This document shows positions 15,612 to 29,560 of a stretch of 60,000 bases of DNA, piece by piece (position 1 is the first letter of the stretch; every line of letters starts with the position of its first letter). A program made the translations under genes and the position numbers. The DNA lies in assembly GCA_016946835.1 (NCBI GenBank), contig JACVTC010000027.1, positions 295,001-355,000 on the forward strand, written 5' to 3'. This stretch comes from Neocallimastix lanati (nom. inval.). Taxonomy: Eukaryota > Neocallimastigomycota > Neocallimastigomycetes > Neocallimastigales > Neocallimastigaceae. The notes beneath the pieces are model-generated. The model saw only the letters and a list, made by a program, of their open reading frames with translations. It made no database searches and was not told the origin of the DNA.

Positions 15612-17210
15612 TAGATGAAAATAATGCCAATAATACCGAAAACACCAGTAACAATAATGATTTAAATAATGATGAAGTTAATCCTCAACCTACTCAAAGT
15701 ATTGCTCCCTCAACTATCGTAGAAATTCCTTCAAGTACAGAATCATCAAAATTTCCTATTACTAAACCAACTTCTTCAAATCCTGAAAAAATATTAAAAT
15801 CTAAAAATGAAAGCCCTTCATCAACATATTTTATCATTATTGGTTCAGGTGTCGTAATAGTAATTATCGCCTTAATTTTATTCCTATTTCTTAAGAAAAA
15901 ACGTAAGAATAATAATATAAGGGAAGAATTAGTTCATGATAAATCAGAAAAATCAAAAAGTGAGTATCAAATAGGGTCAGAATTTCTAAAAACTGATAAT
16001 AATATTTCATTACCATTCAATGATAGTATGAGAGAATTATCTATTAATATGGATGATATAAATTCTCAATTTTATAAAAATAATTCTACATTTTTAGATG
16101 ATAATATTAAAGAAGATAGTAAGATGTTATCTTATTCAAGAAGAGGAAATGACTCCAAAATTGATATGGATGGAATTAATACTGATAATGACAATGATGA
16201 AAGTGACGAAGAAAAAAATAATGAATTATTATATGAGCCATCTACAGACTTTTTAGTACAAAATCAAAAGAAAGATCAACTCTCTGGTACCTATAATATT
16301 AATAGTAATAATACTGATATCAGTAGTGATACCAATCAATACTGTATTGATATGAAATTTGAAACTCCAACATTAGATATTGCTTTTCCAAGACCTACTC
16401 ATAAAGCTAGTTCTTCACTTTCAAGTGGTTGGTTTAACTTTGATTTCAATAATAATAACTCTTCAAAACCATCAAGTCTTGCGGGATCTTTTAATGTAAA
16501 CGACAAACCTGATGATGCTCAACCAAGATATGTTCCAAATAATATTATTATTCGTCCTGAAAAAAGTTTAGCTACCGAAGAAATAACAAAATTGGATGAT
16601 GAAATTCATCATGATACAGTAAAGGCTGAAGCTAGATTCGTTAAATCGAAGGTAATTGAACGTCCAGAGCAAGTATTGGCTACAGAAGAAAATTTGGTTA
16701 CGAAGATGGGTGATAATAATGAAAATGGTGAAAAAAATTCAAGTTCATATGAATCCTTTGCCATGAATAATGAAATAAAAGAAAAGGAAATAACCATTAA
16801 TAAAGATACCAATATCGATAAACGATTTTCAAATAATACTGCACAAGAATTAACAGCCATGAGTACCATAGGATCTGATACTAATACAGATAAACGACTT
16901 TCTTCTGTCGCACAAGAATTCACAGCAGTGACTACTATAGGTTCTGATTCTGTTAGTTTAATGAGTAATAAATCTTTATTAGATGGTGATAACAACAGTA
17001 ACACCAATATTAATCGTAATAACAGTAGGAAAAACAACAATAACAATAATAATACTATAAATTACAATAATAATAATAACAATAATAATAATTATGATAA
17101 TACCAATAATAATAGTATTGTAAGACATTCACCTCAAACTAATCTTGTTCCTAGAAAATCAATTTTGAAAAAGAATAATTCTATAAAAAATTATTCATCA
17201 GGAAATAATG

Positions 17211-17260
<50 letters not shown>

Positions 17261-18382
17261 TCTTTATCTAGAAATACGAGTGTGAAAAAGACATCTCTTA
17301 GTCGTAATACTAGTTTAAGAAGTAGAGCAGCTAGTAATATAAGTAACGGTAATATTAGTAGTTCTAAATTAAGTGGAATTGATGAGTCACTTAGTGGAAG
17401 TGCTGAGGATGATTTATCTTCTTTTCATTCGTTAAGTCGTGGTAATACTATAAATTCTAATAATACAAGTGCTAGTGGAATGATGAATTTAAAGGTTCCT
17501 CCGGTTCTTTCTGCATTTCATCATGCATTACCAACCCCACCTACACCAAAATCTACTCGTTTATTTGGTACTGATGGTGAATTACTTCCAGGTCAAATAG
17601 TTCATGAAGATTTAATGGTTCCCGATGTTTTAACAGATGCTCTCGGTGGTAGAGATATATACAATAATAATCAAGTTAGAAATATTGCCAGTTCCTATTG
17701 TACTATTCGTCGTAGTAATAAAAATAAGAATACAAAACCTGTCGATTCTGAAGTTATGGATTCTAAGTTCAATAGTTTATCGTTAAATAGAAGGAATTCT
17801 GGTCATAAAAGAAATCATAGTCAAGATTTCACTTTTCATAATAATAATTTGGAATACTATAATGTCAGACCTTCAGATGATAGACAGGAACTTACAAGCT
17901 TTAAAGATCTTGAAAGAGAAAATTTCTCATTGGGTCTTAAAGATAATTTCGCCACCGCTCTTAAATCTAATACCACGACGACTACTACTACAACTACTAA
18001 TACAATAAGAAATAATAAATTACATCATTCAAAAACTTTACCAAGACATTTTGGAAGTAGTAGACAGAAAAAAGAAGAAAAGGAAAAAGTAAATTCTTAC
18101 TATGTTAAAAGGATTCAACCAACCTATCCAAATGAAAGAGAAAAGGTTTATACTACAAAGATGACATTAGTAAGTTCTGGTAGTGATAACACTAAACGTA
18201 ATTCAATGGAAGCTGAATTTTTAATTAAAAATGCAAATATTTCATTAACATGTTTTGAAGAAGATTTATTAAAGGATGCTATTACTGAACGTGATATATC
18301 TACAGATATTAATTCGGTACTTTGTATATTAAGAGAAGAACGTGAACTTCTAGATCAACCTGAATTAGAACCTCCACAATAA
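15317..18382 (+). CDS. Single-pass membrane protein with long Asn/Ser-rich cytoplasmic tail
   Basis: Two exons, 15317-15449 and 15615-18382, joined by a phase-1 GT..AG intron (GTAAAAG donor, AAATAG acceptor) that itself holds an (AAT)n run. The product is 966 residues. Residues 1-115 are Asn/Thr/Ser-rich with several N-x-S/T sites. Residues 116-137 form one hydrophobic segment, followed directly by KKKRK, so by the positive-inside rule the N-terminus lies outside and the roughly 830-residue remainder in the cytoplasm. The tail has Asn runs (one of about 18), many RxxS and SRNTS-like sites, and a proline patch (LPTPPTPK). The last 50 residues are less repetitive and may be a folded or binding segment. 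No signal peptide is visible, so an upstream exon carrying an ectodomain could be missing. No known domain is recognised; a sensor or receptor-like role is inferred from topology only. Confidence 0.75.
17213..17260 (+). repeat. In-frame (AAT)n tract coding poly-Asn
   Basis: Uninterrupted AAT codons give a run of about 18 Asn residues inside the cytoplasmic tail of the single-pass membrane protein. The length is probably polymorphic. Confidence 0.85.
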
Positions 18383-20034
<1,652 letters not shown>

Positions 20035-20402
20035 ATGACTAAAGAAGATTCTATGATTTCTAGACATGTTAAAAAGAAGGATTCAATTATTTCCACCAAC
20101 AGAGATTCCAATAATGAAAAAAATTTTACTGAAAATTTGAAGGAACCCTACAACAAAGAAAACCATTATTCCAGTCCTCTCAGGACGACCAAAAGTTTAG
20201 TAGATGATGATAACCTCATTGTAGTGGTAATATGGATAAATATAGATCATATTTTATAATAATAATAATATTAATATTAATAATAATAAATATTAATATT
20301 ATTAAATATTAAAAAAAAAAAAATTATTATTAAAAATATTTATAAAAAAATTAATAATAAATATTAACATTTATAAAAATTAATATTAATAAATATTTAT
20401 AA

Positions 20403-20434
<32 letters not shown>

Positions 20435-23092
20435 TTAATACCTAGACTCCCATAGCCATGGAGAATACGAATAAGGAAGTTTCTAAAAATGGAAAAACAA
20501 ATGATGATCCTAACTACTACTATGACTTTGACCGCAACAATAATTATCCTTGCCGTACTTTAATGGAAAAAGATTTGGCCCCGTATGATATCAATTTTAA
20601 TGATCCTTATTTCATGGAGCATCATACTTCTAATCGAAAAAAGTGTAACCCTAATAATGAGCCTTCTGATATATGGAAAAAAGAAGAACAAGAAGAAGAA
20701 GAGGAGGAAGAAAATCTTTATGATATCAATTTTAATGACCCTTATTTCATGGAGCATTATACTTCCAATCGAAAAAAGTGTAACTCTAATAATGAACCTT
20801 CTGATATGAAGAAAGAAGAAGAAAAGGAAGAAAATCTTTATGATATCAATTTTAATGATCCTTATTTTACATTGCATAATACATCCAATAGAAAAAAGTA
20901 TAACTCTAATAATGAGCCTTCTGATATAAGGAAAAAAGAAGAACAAGAAGAAGAAGAGGAGGAAGAAAATCTTTATGATATCAATTTTAATGACCCTTAT
21001 TTTACACTTCATAATACTTCCAATCGAAAAAAGTACAACTCTAATAATGAACCTACTGATATGAAACAAGAAGAAGAGAAGGAAGAAAATCTTTATGATA
21101 TCAATTTTAATGATCCTTATTTTACATTGCATAATACATCCAATAGAAAAAAGTATAACTCTAATAATGAACCTTCTGATATAAAGAAAGAAGAAGAAGA
21201 AAATCTATATGATATAAATTTTAATGACCCTTATTTCATGGAGCATCATACTTCCAATCGAAAAAAGTGTAACCCTAATAATGAGCCTTCTGATATATGG
21301 AAAAAAGAAGAACAAGAAGAAGAAGAGGAGGAAGAAAATCTTTATGATATCAATTTTAATGATCCTTATTTTACATTGCATAATACTTCTAATAGAAAAA
21401 AGTATAACTCTAATAATAATGAACCTTCTGATATAAGGAAAAAAGAAGAACAAGAAGAAGAAGAGAAGGAAGAAAATCTTTATGATATCAATTTTAATGA
21501 TCCTTATTTTACATTGCATAATACATCCAATAGAAAAAAGTATAACTCTAATAATGAACCTTCTGATATAAAGAAAGAAGAAGAAGAAAATCTATATGAT
21601 ATAAATTTTAATGACCCTTATTTCATGGAGCATCATACTTCCAATCGAAAAAAGTGTAACCCTAATAATGAGCCTTCTGATATATGGAAAAAAGAAGAAC
21701 AAGAAGAAGAAGAGGAGGAAGAAAATCTATATGATATCAATTTTAATGATCCTTATTTTACACTGCATAATACTTCCAATCGAAAAAAGTGTAACCCTTA
21801 TAATAAATCTACTGATATGAAGAAGAAAGAAGAAGAAAAGGAAGAAATTTTTTATGATATCAATTTTAATGATCCTTATTTCATGGAGCATCATACATCC
21901 AATAGAAATAAGTATAACTCTAATGAACCTACTAATATGAAGAAAAAAGAAGAGGAGGAAGAAAATCTTTATGATATCAATTTTAATAACCTTTATTTCA
22001 TAGAGCATCATACTTCCAATCGAAAAAAGTGTAACTCTAATAATGAACCTACTATTATGAAGAAAAAAGAAGAGGAAGAAAAGGAAGAAAATCTTTATGA
22101 TATCAATTTTAATGACCCTTATTTTACACTGCATAATACTTCCAATCGAAAAAAGTGTAACTCTAATAATAAATCTACTGATATGAAACAAGAAGAAGAG
22201 AAGGAAGAAAATCTTTATGATATCAATTTTAATGATCCTTATTTTACATTGCATAATACTTCTAATAGAAAAAAGTATAACTCTAATAATAATGAACCTT
22301 CTGATATAAGGAAAAAAGAAGAAGAAGAAGAAGAAGAAGAAAAGGAAGAAAACCTTTATGATATCAATTTTAATGATCCTTATTTTGCACTGCATAATAC
22401 TTCCAGTCGAAATAAGTATAATGATCCTTTAGATATAAAAAATGAAGAAGAAGGAAAAGATGTTAAAATAAAGGAAAAAGGAGAAAAAGATGAAAAAGCG
22501 AAAAGAGAAGGAAATAATGAAAATAATTTAGATGATTTAGATGAAAAGAATAACAATTATATATCAAAAAATTATGATGATATTGGTAATGCTAATCATG
22601 ATAAGGATAAAGATAAGGAGGAGGAAGAGGATGAGGATGAGGATGAGGATAGGAATAAGGAGAAGGAGGAAGAGAATAATACATATGATTTTTACGAGGA
22701 CTATAGAAACTATACCACCAATTTAAATTCAGATTATAATTTTCCATTGCCATCATCATCATCATTATCATCATCATCATCACCACCGCCACCACAGATT
22801 TCCAGTGGTTTTAAAAAAAAAGAAAATGAAGATAAGAATGAAGATAAGAGTGAAAATAAGAATGAAGCTAAAAATAGGAATGAAAACAAATATAAGATCG
22901 ATAGTAAAGAAGATGAAGAAGAGAAAGTTGATGAGGAAGAGGAAGAGAAAGAGAAAGAGAGAGAGAAAGCTAAGGCAACCGAAATTAAAAAGAATTCCAC
23001 CTATGAATTTAAAAAAAATAATCTAAATTTTAAACAGTATCTTAATTCGAATCTCAATTATTATTATCATCATCATCATCATCATCATCATC

Positions 23093-23127
<35 letters not shown>

Positions 23128-23247
23128 AATAATAAATCTGTTAATATTATTGATATTCCTTCTCCTTCTAAAGAGGAATATGGTCAAGGACATGAAAATG
23201 AAAATGAACCTGTTCATTCTGGTTTCAATTCTACTACTACAGGTAAT

Positions 23248-23283
<36 letters not shown>

Positions 23284-23385
23284 TCTATTATTATTTTTAT
23301 TGAATGTTAATATTAATAAAAATTTATATATATATATATATATATTTCATTAATATCTATCTAACTATATCTATATCTATATCTA

Positions 23386-23431
<46 letters not shown>

Positions 23432-23699
23432 ACATATGTATAAATATTTATTTACTTACTTATTTACTTGGAAAAAAAAAAAAAAAAAAACACCTTATAT
23501 GAAATAGTTAAAGATTCAGCCAAAGGGATGATGAATTCCATCATTGTTCAATTTAGTCCATCTAAAAAGGAAAAGGAGACATTAATCATGGATGAGGTAT
23601 CCGATGAGGAGGGGGTTCCCTCAAAAGGAAAAAACGAACCTCCTTATGATATTAAGGATAATAATAATAATGATAATAATAATAAGAATTATAATAATG

Positions 23700-23750
<51 letters not shown>

Positions 23751-24794
23751 GTTATAATAGTTATAATAGTACTCAAGAAGAAATTTTACTCTCGCCAACG
23801 ATGTCACCGCTTCCAATGGATGTCATCCATCCTTCTTCCATGCCTTCCATGATTCTACCGATTAATTTTCTAAATCATAAAAAATCATTTTCATCATCAT
23901 TATTATCATCCTCTTCTTCTTCTTCTTTTTCTTCTTCTTCTTCTTCAGTGGTATCTTCAGTGGTATCCTCAATCTCATCTTCATCATCATCTTCTTCTTC
24001 TTCCACTTCTTCTCACTTTTCAAAAATTATTATCATAGCTATTGATTCTTCAGGTAATAATGAAGTTTTTTTTAGAGGAAAAAAAAAAAAAAAAATTTAA
24101 GAAAATTTAATATAATTATAATAAATGAAAAAATAATAATAATAATAATAATAAAATAAAAAAAAAATACACTAATACTAAATACTAGATATTAGATAGT
24201 AATATCAATACCTTATAATAGTCAATAGTAAATACTTAATTCTAATACTATTACTAATACTTAATACTAATACTTAATACCAATACTAATATTAATATTA
24301 ATATTAATTTTTTTTTTATTTTTGTTTTTTTGTTTTTGTTTTTCTTGTTATATTTTTATATAATTTTTAATTATAAATTCTTACTATTATAAATATATAA
24401 ATATATACATAAAATATTATTAAATTTTTTTTTTTTAAAATTTTTTTTTTTTTTTTATTTTATTGTTTAAATTTTTTTTTATTTGATATTTTTTTATATT
24501 AATTTCAATACATATATATTATATTATAATTATAATTATAATTATATTTATATTTATTTATTTTTTTGTTTTCTTTTATTATATATAGAAAATAGTCGAT
24601 ATACTGTTCAGTGGGCCTTAAATCATTTCATAGATAAAGAGAAGGACTTAGTAATTTTCATTCATGTAAGAGATTCCATAGGTATCTAATTCTACAAATA
24701 AGATATTATTTTTTAAATATAAATTGTAGTAGTAAATTTATGAAAAGTAATATTAACTATATATATTAACATTTAATATTTATTATATATTTAT

Positions 24795-24825
<31 letters not shown>

Positions 24826-25767
24826 TAGTATTGAATTCTGAAACGGATGAAAATGTAAAAAAAAAAAAAAATTAAAAAATTAAAAAATTAAAAAATTAAA
24901 AATAAAAAAAAAAAAAAATTAGATATTGAAAAAAAAAAAAAAAAAAATTATTAATTCAATATATCTTTACATAATTTATCTTTATCTCTATCTCTATCTA
25001 TTAACTATAATTTAAAGAATAGAAATGCTTCTCATAAACTTCTTAAAAACTATTTAAAAATTTATCAAGATATGGATGTAATATATATATATATATATAT
25101 ATTTTATTTTATTTATTTTATTTTAATAATTTTAATTAACCAATAATGTTAATAATATACTATTTATTATAAATATATATATATATATATATATCAATAG
25201 TTTGCTTGTAGAGCTATAGCGATTAAGGGTGAACCCAAAGAAGAAATTGTTCGTAAAGTCCGTGATCTTAAGGCAAATCTTTTAATCATGAGTAGTCGAG
25301 GTTTAAGTTCCTTTAAAAAGTATTTAAAAAAAAAAAAAATTTTTTTTTTTTTCCTTTTTTGATTAAATATTATTATTAATTTTTTTTTTTTTTCATAATT
25401 AAACATAATTTATATATATATATAGAATTTTTATTACAACTTTTTACTTTATTTATATTATTATTATTTTTTTAATATAAAAGAAAATTTTATTTATCTA
25501 ATTTATTATCATATTCATTAAAAGTATTGTTTTTTTTTTATTATTTTATTTTATTTTATTTTATTTTATTTTATTTTATTTTATTTTATTTTAATTTTCT
25601 TTTTTTTTTTATTATATTATATATATTATAAAAGAATATTTGTTGGTTCAGTTTCAGAGTATTGTATTCATCATGCTGAATGTCCTGTACTCATTGTTAA
25701 GAATCCTCAAAAAAAAAAAAAAATGGTTTCTTTAAAAGAAATGATAAAAGATAAAAAAAATAAATAA
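20035..25767 (+). CDS. Tandem-repeat protein with C-terminal universal stress protein (UspA) domain
   Basis: Eight exons join in frame: 20035-20226, 20446-23242, 23508-24053, 24589-24681, 24829-24854, 25018-25077, 25201-25319 and 25635-25767. All introns are GT..AG, and the product is 1321 residues. Residues 1-110 are polar. Residues 111-736 are 15 copies of a unit starting YDINFNDPYF, followed by a TSNRKK box and a Lys/Glu-rich linker. Residues 737-1168 are acidic and low-complexity, with Ser-Pro, His (9) and Asn runs. Residues 1169-1300 are a UspA fold: IIIIAIDSS first strand, EEIVRKVRDL helix, then the nucleotide motif (RG, nine residues, GS) and HHAECPVLIVK last strand. In the usual G-2x-G-9x-G-S/T motif the first Gly is Ser (S1269); G1272, G1282 and S1283 are present. 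UspA proteins are cytosolic, often ATP-binding, stress-responsive proteins. The role of the repeats is unknown. The UspA domain is certain; the exact start and the first two introns are a little less so. Confidence 0.88.
20584..22461 (+). repeat. Coding tandem repeat, 15 units of about 36-47 codons
   Basis: Each unit contains a near-invariant YDINFNDPYF core, then either a MEHH-type or a TLHN-type stretch, then TSNRKK, an Asn-rich piece (NSNNEPSD or NPNNEPSD) and a GAA/GAG-rich linker of variable length. Unit 12 is the most divergent in the core (NNLYF for NDPYF). A three-unit block of 387 bp is duplicated nearly exactly (starting at 21112 and again at 21499), including a rare ATAAAT variant of the core codons, which shows recent unequal exchange. 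Open frames on the opposite strand and other frames are shadows of this array. Confidence 0.93.
23243..23507 (+). other. Intron 2 of the UspA fusion gene, with T-run and (TA)n
   Basis: Donor GGTAATTC is followed at once by a run of about 32 T, then (TA)n tracts. The acceptor ATATGAAATAG lies just after a 19-A run. Phase-1 joining of G to TT gives Val and keeps the frame. The acceptor lacks a polypyrimidine tract, so this junction is the least certain of the gene. Confidence 0.65.
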
Positions 25768-25793
25768 ATAAATAAAAACAAAACAAAACAAAA

Positions 25794-25827
<34 letters not shown>

Positions 25828-26113
25828 ATAAATAAATTATTAAAGATTCCACTATTACAAATATATATATATATATTAATAAAATTTAAATTATAACTTT
25901 TATTATATATACATATATATGAAGTTTTTTTTTTTTTTTCTTTTAAAAAAAAAAAAAGAAAGATTATTATATGACAATTAATTTATAATAAAAATTTTAT
26001 ATAGGTATTAATTATTTAAAAAATAACTAAATATAATTATTATTATTATTGAATGGTTTATTTTTATTTAATAATAAATTTTTTAAATCAAAAAAAAAAA
26101 AAAAAAAAAAAAA

Positions 26114-26160
<47 letters not shown>

Positions 26161-26524
26161 AATAAAATAAAATAAAATAAAATAAAATTAAAAAAAAAAC
26201 TATTTCTTCTTTCTTCCTATATATATATATAATATTTTTATTCATTAATTTCAAAATAATTAATAATTGATAAATAATAAATAATAATTTTTTTTTTTTT
26301 TTAATTATTGTATAGTACCTCCCCAATTTCATTAAAAAAAAAAAAAATTCCCATTTCTTAAAAATCTATTCCACTTTTTTTTTTTTAAAAAAAAAGAAAT
26401 AATAATAAAAATAAATTTATCATCATTATTATTTATTATTATTATTATAATTTTTCCTTTTTTTTTTTTTTTTTAGTTTTAACCTTTTTAAAATTTAAAT
26501 CTACCTATATTAAAGCTCTTTTAT

Positions 26525-26582
<58 letters not shown>

Positions 26583-27365
26583 GTTTGACTATGGTAGCAA
26601 TGATCAAAATTATCATAAATTTAAAAATTCTATCCTAATATGAAAAAAAAAAAAAAAAATTTATTATATATATTTTTTATTTTATGTATAAATGATAAAT
26701 ACTTTTTATTGTTATTTAATAATATTATTTACAATAAAGACTATATATATATTAAGAAAATCAATTCATAAAATATATATATATATATACTAATATTTAT
26801 AATAGTAAATTCTAATAATTATTTTTTTTTTTTTTTTTTTTTTTAATAATAAATATAAAAATAAAAATAAAAATAAAAAAATAAAATAAAAAAAACTTAT
26901 ATTGTATTAAAAAGAAAAATATTATAAGACTTAAAGAAAGATATATAAATTTATGTTGAATTTTTTTTCTTCATTATGTATTTAAAATACAACTTTTACT
27001 TAAAAATCAAAGGATAAATATATATTAATAATATACATAATATTAATAATATTAAATAAGTAATAATAATAATCATTTATATATGTTTATCGTTATTTGA
27101 AAAGAATTTATGATATTAAAATTATAAAATGAATAAAAATTAACTGAGAATCCTTATACATATATAATAAAATAACAATAATAATAATAATAAACTTATT
27201 TTGATATATCTATAGACTTAATTTATCAAAAGTTTTTGAACTATTTTATTATTATTATTATTATTATTATTTTATATTTAAATTATTATTATTATTATTA
27301 TTATTATTACTTGTCATGTTTTATTTTATTTAAAATTATTGTTAAAATTATTCGATTAAAATTAA
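25768..27365. other. AT-rich spacer between convergent genes
   Basis: This lies between the 3' ends of the UspA fusion gene (+) and the Cbf1-like gene (-). It contains poly-A, (AAAT)n at 26112-26160, a 52-base T run at 26528-26579, and (ATT)n at 27247-27310. No coding frame is seen. Both 3' untranslated regions should lie here. Confidence 0.75.
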
Positions 27366-28361
27366 TTATTCCTTTTCCTTTTCAATTTTAGCAACAGTAC
27401 CAACTTTAGATTGAGATTCTTGTACAGCTTGCGTATTAGCTGAGGTATTTGATTGAATTTGTGTTTGATTTGTTACTTGTATCTTATTTTGAACTTGAAT
27501 ATTTTGATTAGTTTGCGTTGTAGTGTTTTGTGCTGTTGAATTAGCTGCTGTGGCTGTAGCAGTAGCAGTTTGATATTGTGGTTGTAATTGTTGAGTAAGT
27601 GCAGCTAATTGAGCTTTTAATTGTGAATTTTGATGTTTTAAAGTTTCAACTTGTAAACTTAATTCACTAATACTATTTATATAATAGTATATAATAAAAT
27701 AAAATAAAAAACAAATAAAAAATAAAAAAAAAAAATTTTTTAATATTTTTACAATAACTTTAATATAATAATAAATTTATACATATATAATTTTTTTTAT
27801 TTTTATTTAAAAAAAAAAAAAAAAAAAAAAAGACAAAATGTATAAATATATAATGTTTTCCTTGTATATACAATATATACACATATATATATTTATAGAC
27901 ATATATTAATTTGTTTTATATAATAATTTATTATTTTATAATAATAATATTTACGCTTGTTCACACAATAATTTTTCTAAAGTCCATTTTTCAAGATTAG
28001 TAGATTCTTGTTCTTTTAAACGTTGAATATATTGTACAGCACGTGCAATAATTCTACCTTTATTTTTTTCGTCTTCTGGAATAAGTTTAGCTAATTCATT
28101 AATACCTTCATTAATAATTTCACGTCTTCTACGTTCAACCTCTTTATGATTAGCACGACGTTGCTTTAACCATTCATCCGAACCTACTGGTGGTTTTGGA
28201 GTATGAATATTTCTAGTAGGTTGAGGATGTAAAATTGAAGTATTGTAAGTTTGAAGAGTTTGGAATTGAACCGCTTGTTGGGAAGATGATTGATTAGTAA
28301 CTTGTTGACCTACTGTTTGATGTGTGGAAGACATTTGAGATTGCATAAATGATTGATTCAT
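27366..28361 (-). CDS. CBF1: Cbf1-like bHLH leucine-zipper transcription factor
   Basis: Two minus-strand exons, 28361-27955 and 27672-27366, joined in phase 2 (GTAAAT donor, AAATAG acceptor), give 237 residues. The N-terminus is Gln/Ser-rich. Residues 72-80 of the basic region (HKEVERRRR) carry His72, Glu76 and Arg80, the H/E/R triad of class-B bHLH proteins that read CACGTG. The helix-loop-helix follows (INEGINELAKLIP, EKNKG loop, IIARAVQYIQRLKE). The EKWTLEKLLCEQAI segment then crosses the intron into a leucine-rich coiled coil (ISELSLQVETLKHQNSQLKA). The tail is Gln/Thr/Asn-rich. The HKEVERRRR motif and the EKWTLEKLL segment are typical of fungal Cbf1, known in yeasts for centromere binding, methionine biosynthesis and respiratory or stress control. 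Which of these applies in this fungus is unknown. Confidence 0.9.
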
Positions 28362-28640
28362 ATTATTTTTTTTTTTTTTTTGCTGTTGTTGTTATTTTTT
28401 CTATTTAATAATATTGTATATAATTTTTATTTTTTTTTTTTTTTTTAATTTATATTAAATATATCGTTAGTACTAATAACATTAATAATGTATAAAAATT
28501 TTTTTCTAAAATGTTTTATCATATAATGCAATTTAGATTAATCAGCCTTTTAAAAAATATTTTTCTTTTTTTTTTTTACTTTCTTGCCCAAATCTCAATA
28601 TTTTTATAATTATTTTAATATTAGATAATATTAATATTTA

Positions 28641-28679
<39 letters not shown>

Positions 28680-29560
28680 CTAATATTCTATTCATATCTT
28701 TTTACACAAACATACTGTTCCATTTAAATTAATTTTAATTTGAAATTATTAATCTAAAAAATATAATTTTAAAGAGGCTTCATCTTTAATTTTTTATTAT
28801 TATTTTGTTTTATATTTAATATATTTATTTTATATAAAAAAGAGATAAACTCCATAAATACTTTAAAATAAAATTACCTTTTCACTATATTAATTACTTT
28901 TTTATATTTAATATGAATATTTTTTTTATTAAATCTATTTTTTCTTTTTCTTAAATATTACTTTTGAAAAGTTTAAAAAATTATTTATGATACCAACGTG
29001 ACGACTTGTGCTTTTTATATTATTTTCTTATATTAATTCTCTTTTTATATATATATAAATAAAAACGACAAAAAAAAAAAAAAAAAACTTTTTTTTATTT
29101 CTTTATTTCTTATTTTTTTTTTTTTTTTTTTTTATATATTTCTTTTACTCTTAAAAAATAAATAAATAAATAAATAAATAAATAAATATATATAGTCATA
29201 TTAAATTATTTTAATATAATATATTAAAATATATTATTTTAATTGTCAATATATTAACAATATATTGGTTATATTTTAATTTAATATAAAATAATCATTC
29301 ATTGGTCACAGGAATACATTAAAATGTACATTAATTAATGAAATGTAATATATAATGTAATTGTATCAAAATGTATATACATATACATAAAAATGTATTA
29401 AAAAAACTTTAAATGATAATATATAGAATGTATAGAATATTCCAAAAATAACAAAAAAAATTTTTTAATGAAATATAATATCATAATATTATAATATCAT
29501 AATACATATTGGCAAACATAAATGATTTTATAATTAAAAATAAAATATTAATGTTCACTT
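28362..29560. other. AT-rich upstream region of the Cbf1-like gene
   Basis: Presumably this holds the minus-strand promoter. Poly-T runs occur at 28644-28679 and 29109-29133, with (AAAT)n at 29156-29187. One less A/T-biased spot at 28993-29011 contains AACGTGACGAC, one mismatch from CACGTGAC. No gene is seen. Confidence 0.6.

Noticed and set aside
20560-22395. Long minus-strand and alternate-frame open frames across the repeat array
   Set aside because: They are shadows of the plus-strand tandem repeat; the GAA-rich linker reads as Phe/Leu runs on the other strand, and the plus frame joins in phase to the UspA exons.
25194-25406. 70-residue minus-strand frame
   Set aside because: It is antisense to exon 7 of the UspA fusion gene.
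28993-29011. Self-regulatory Cbf1 site upstream of the Cbf1-like gene
   Set aside because: AACGTGAC is one mismatch from the core CACGTG type, and a single near match over this length carries little weight.
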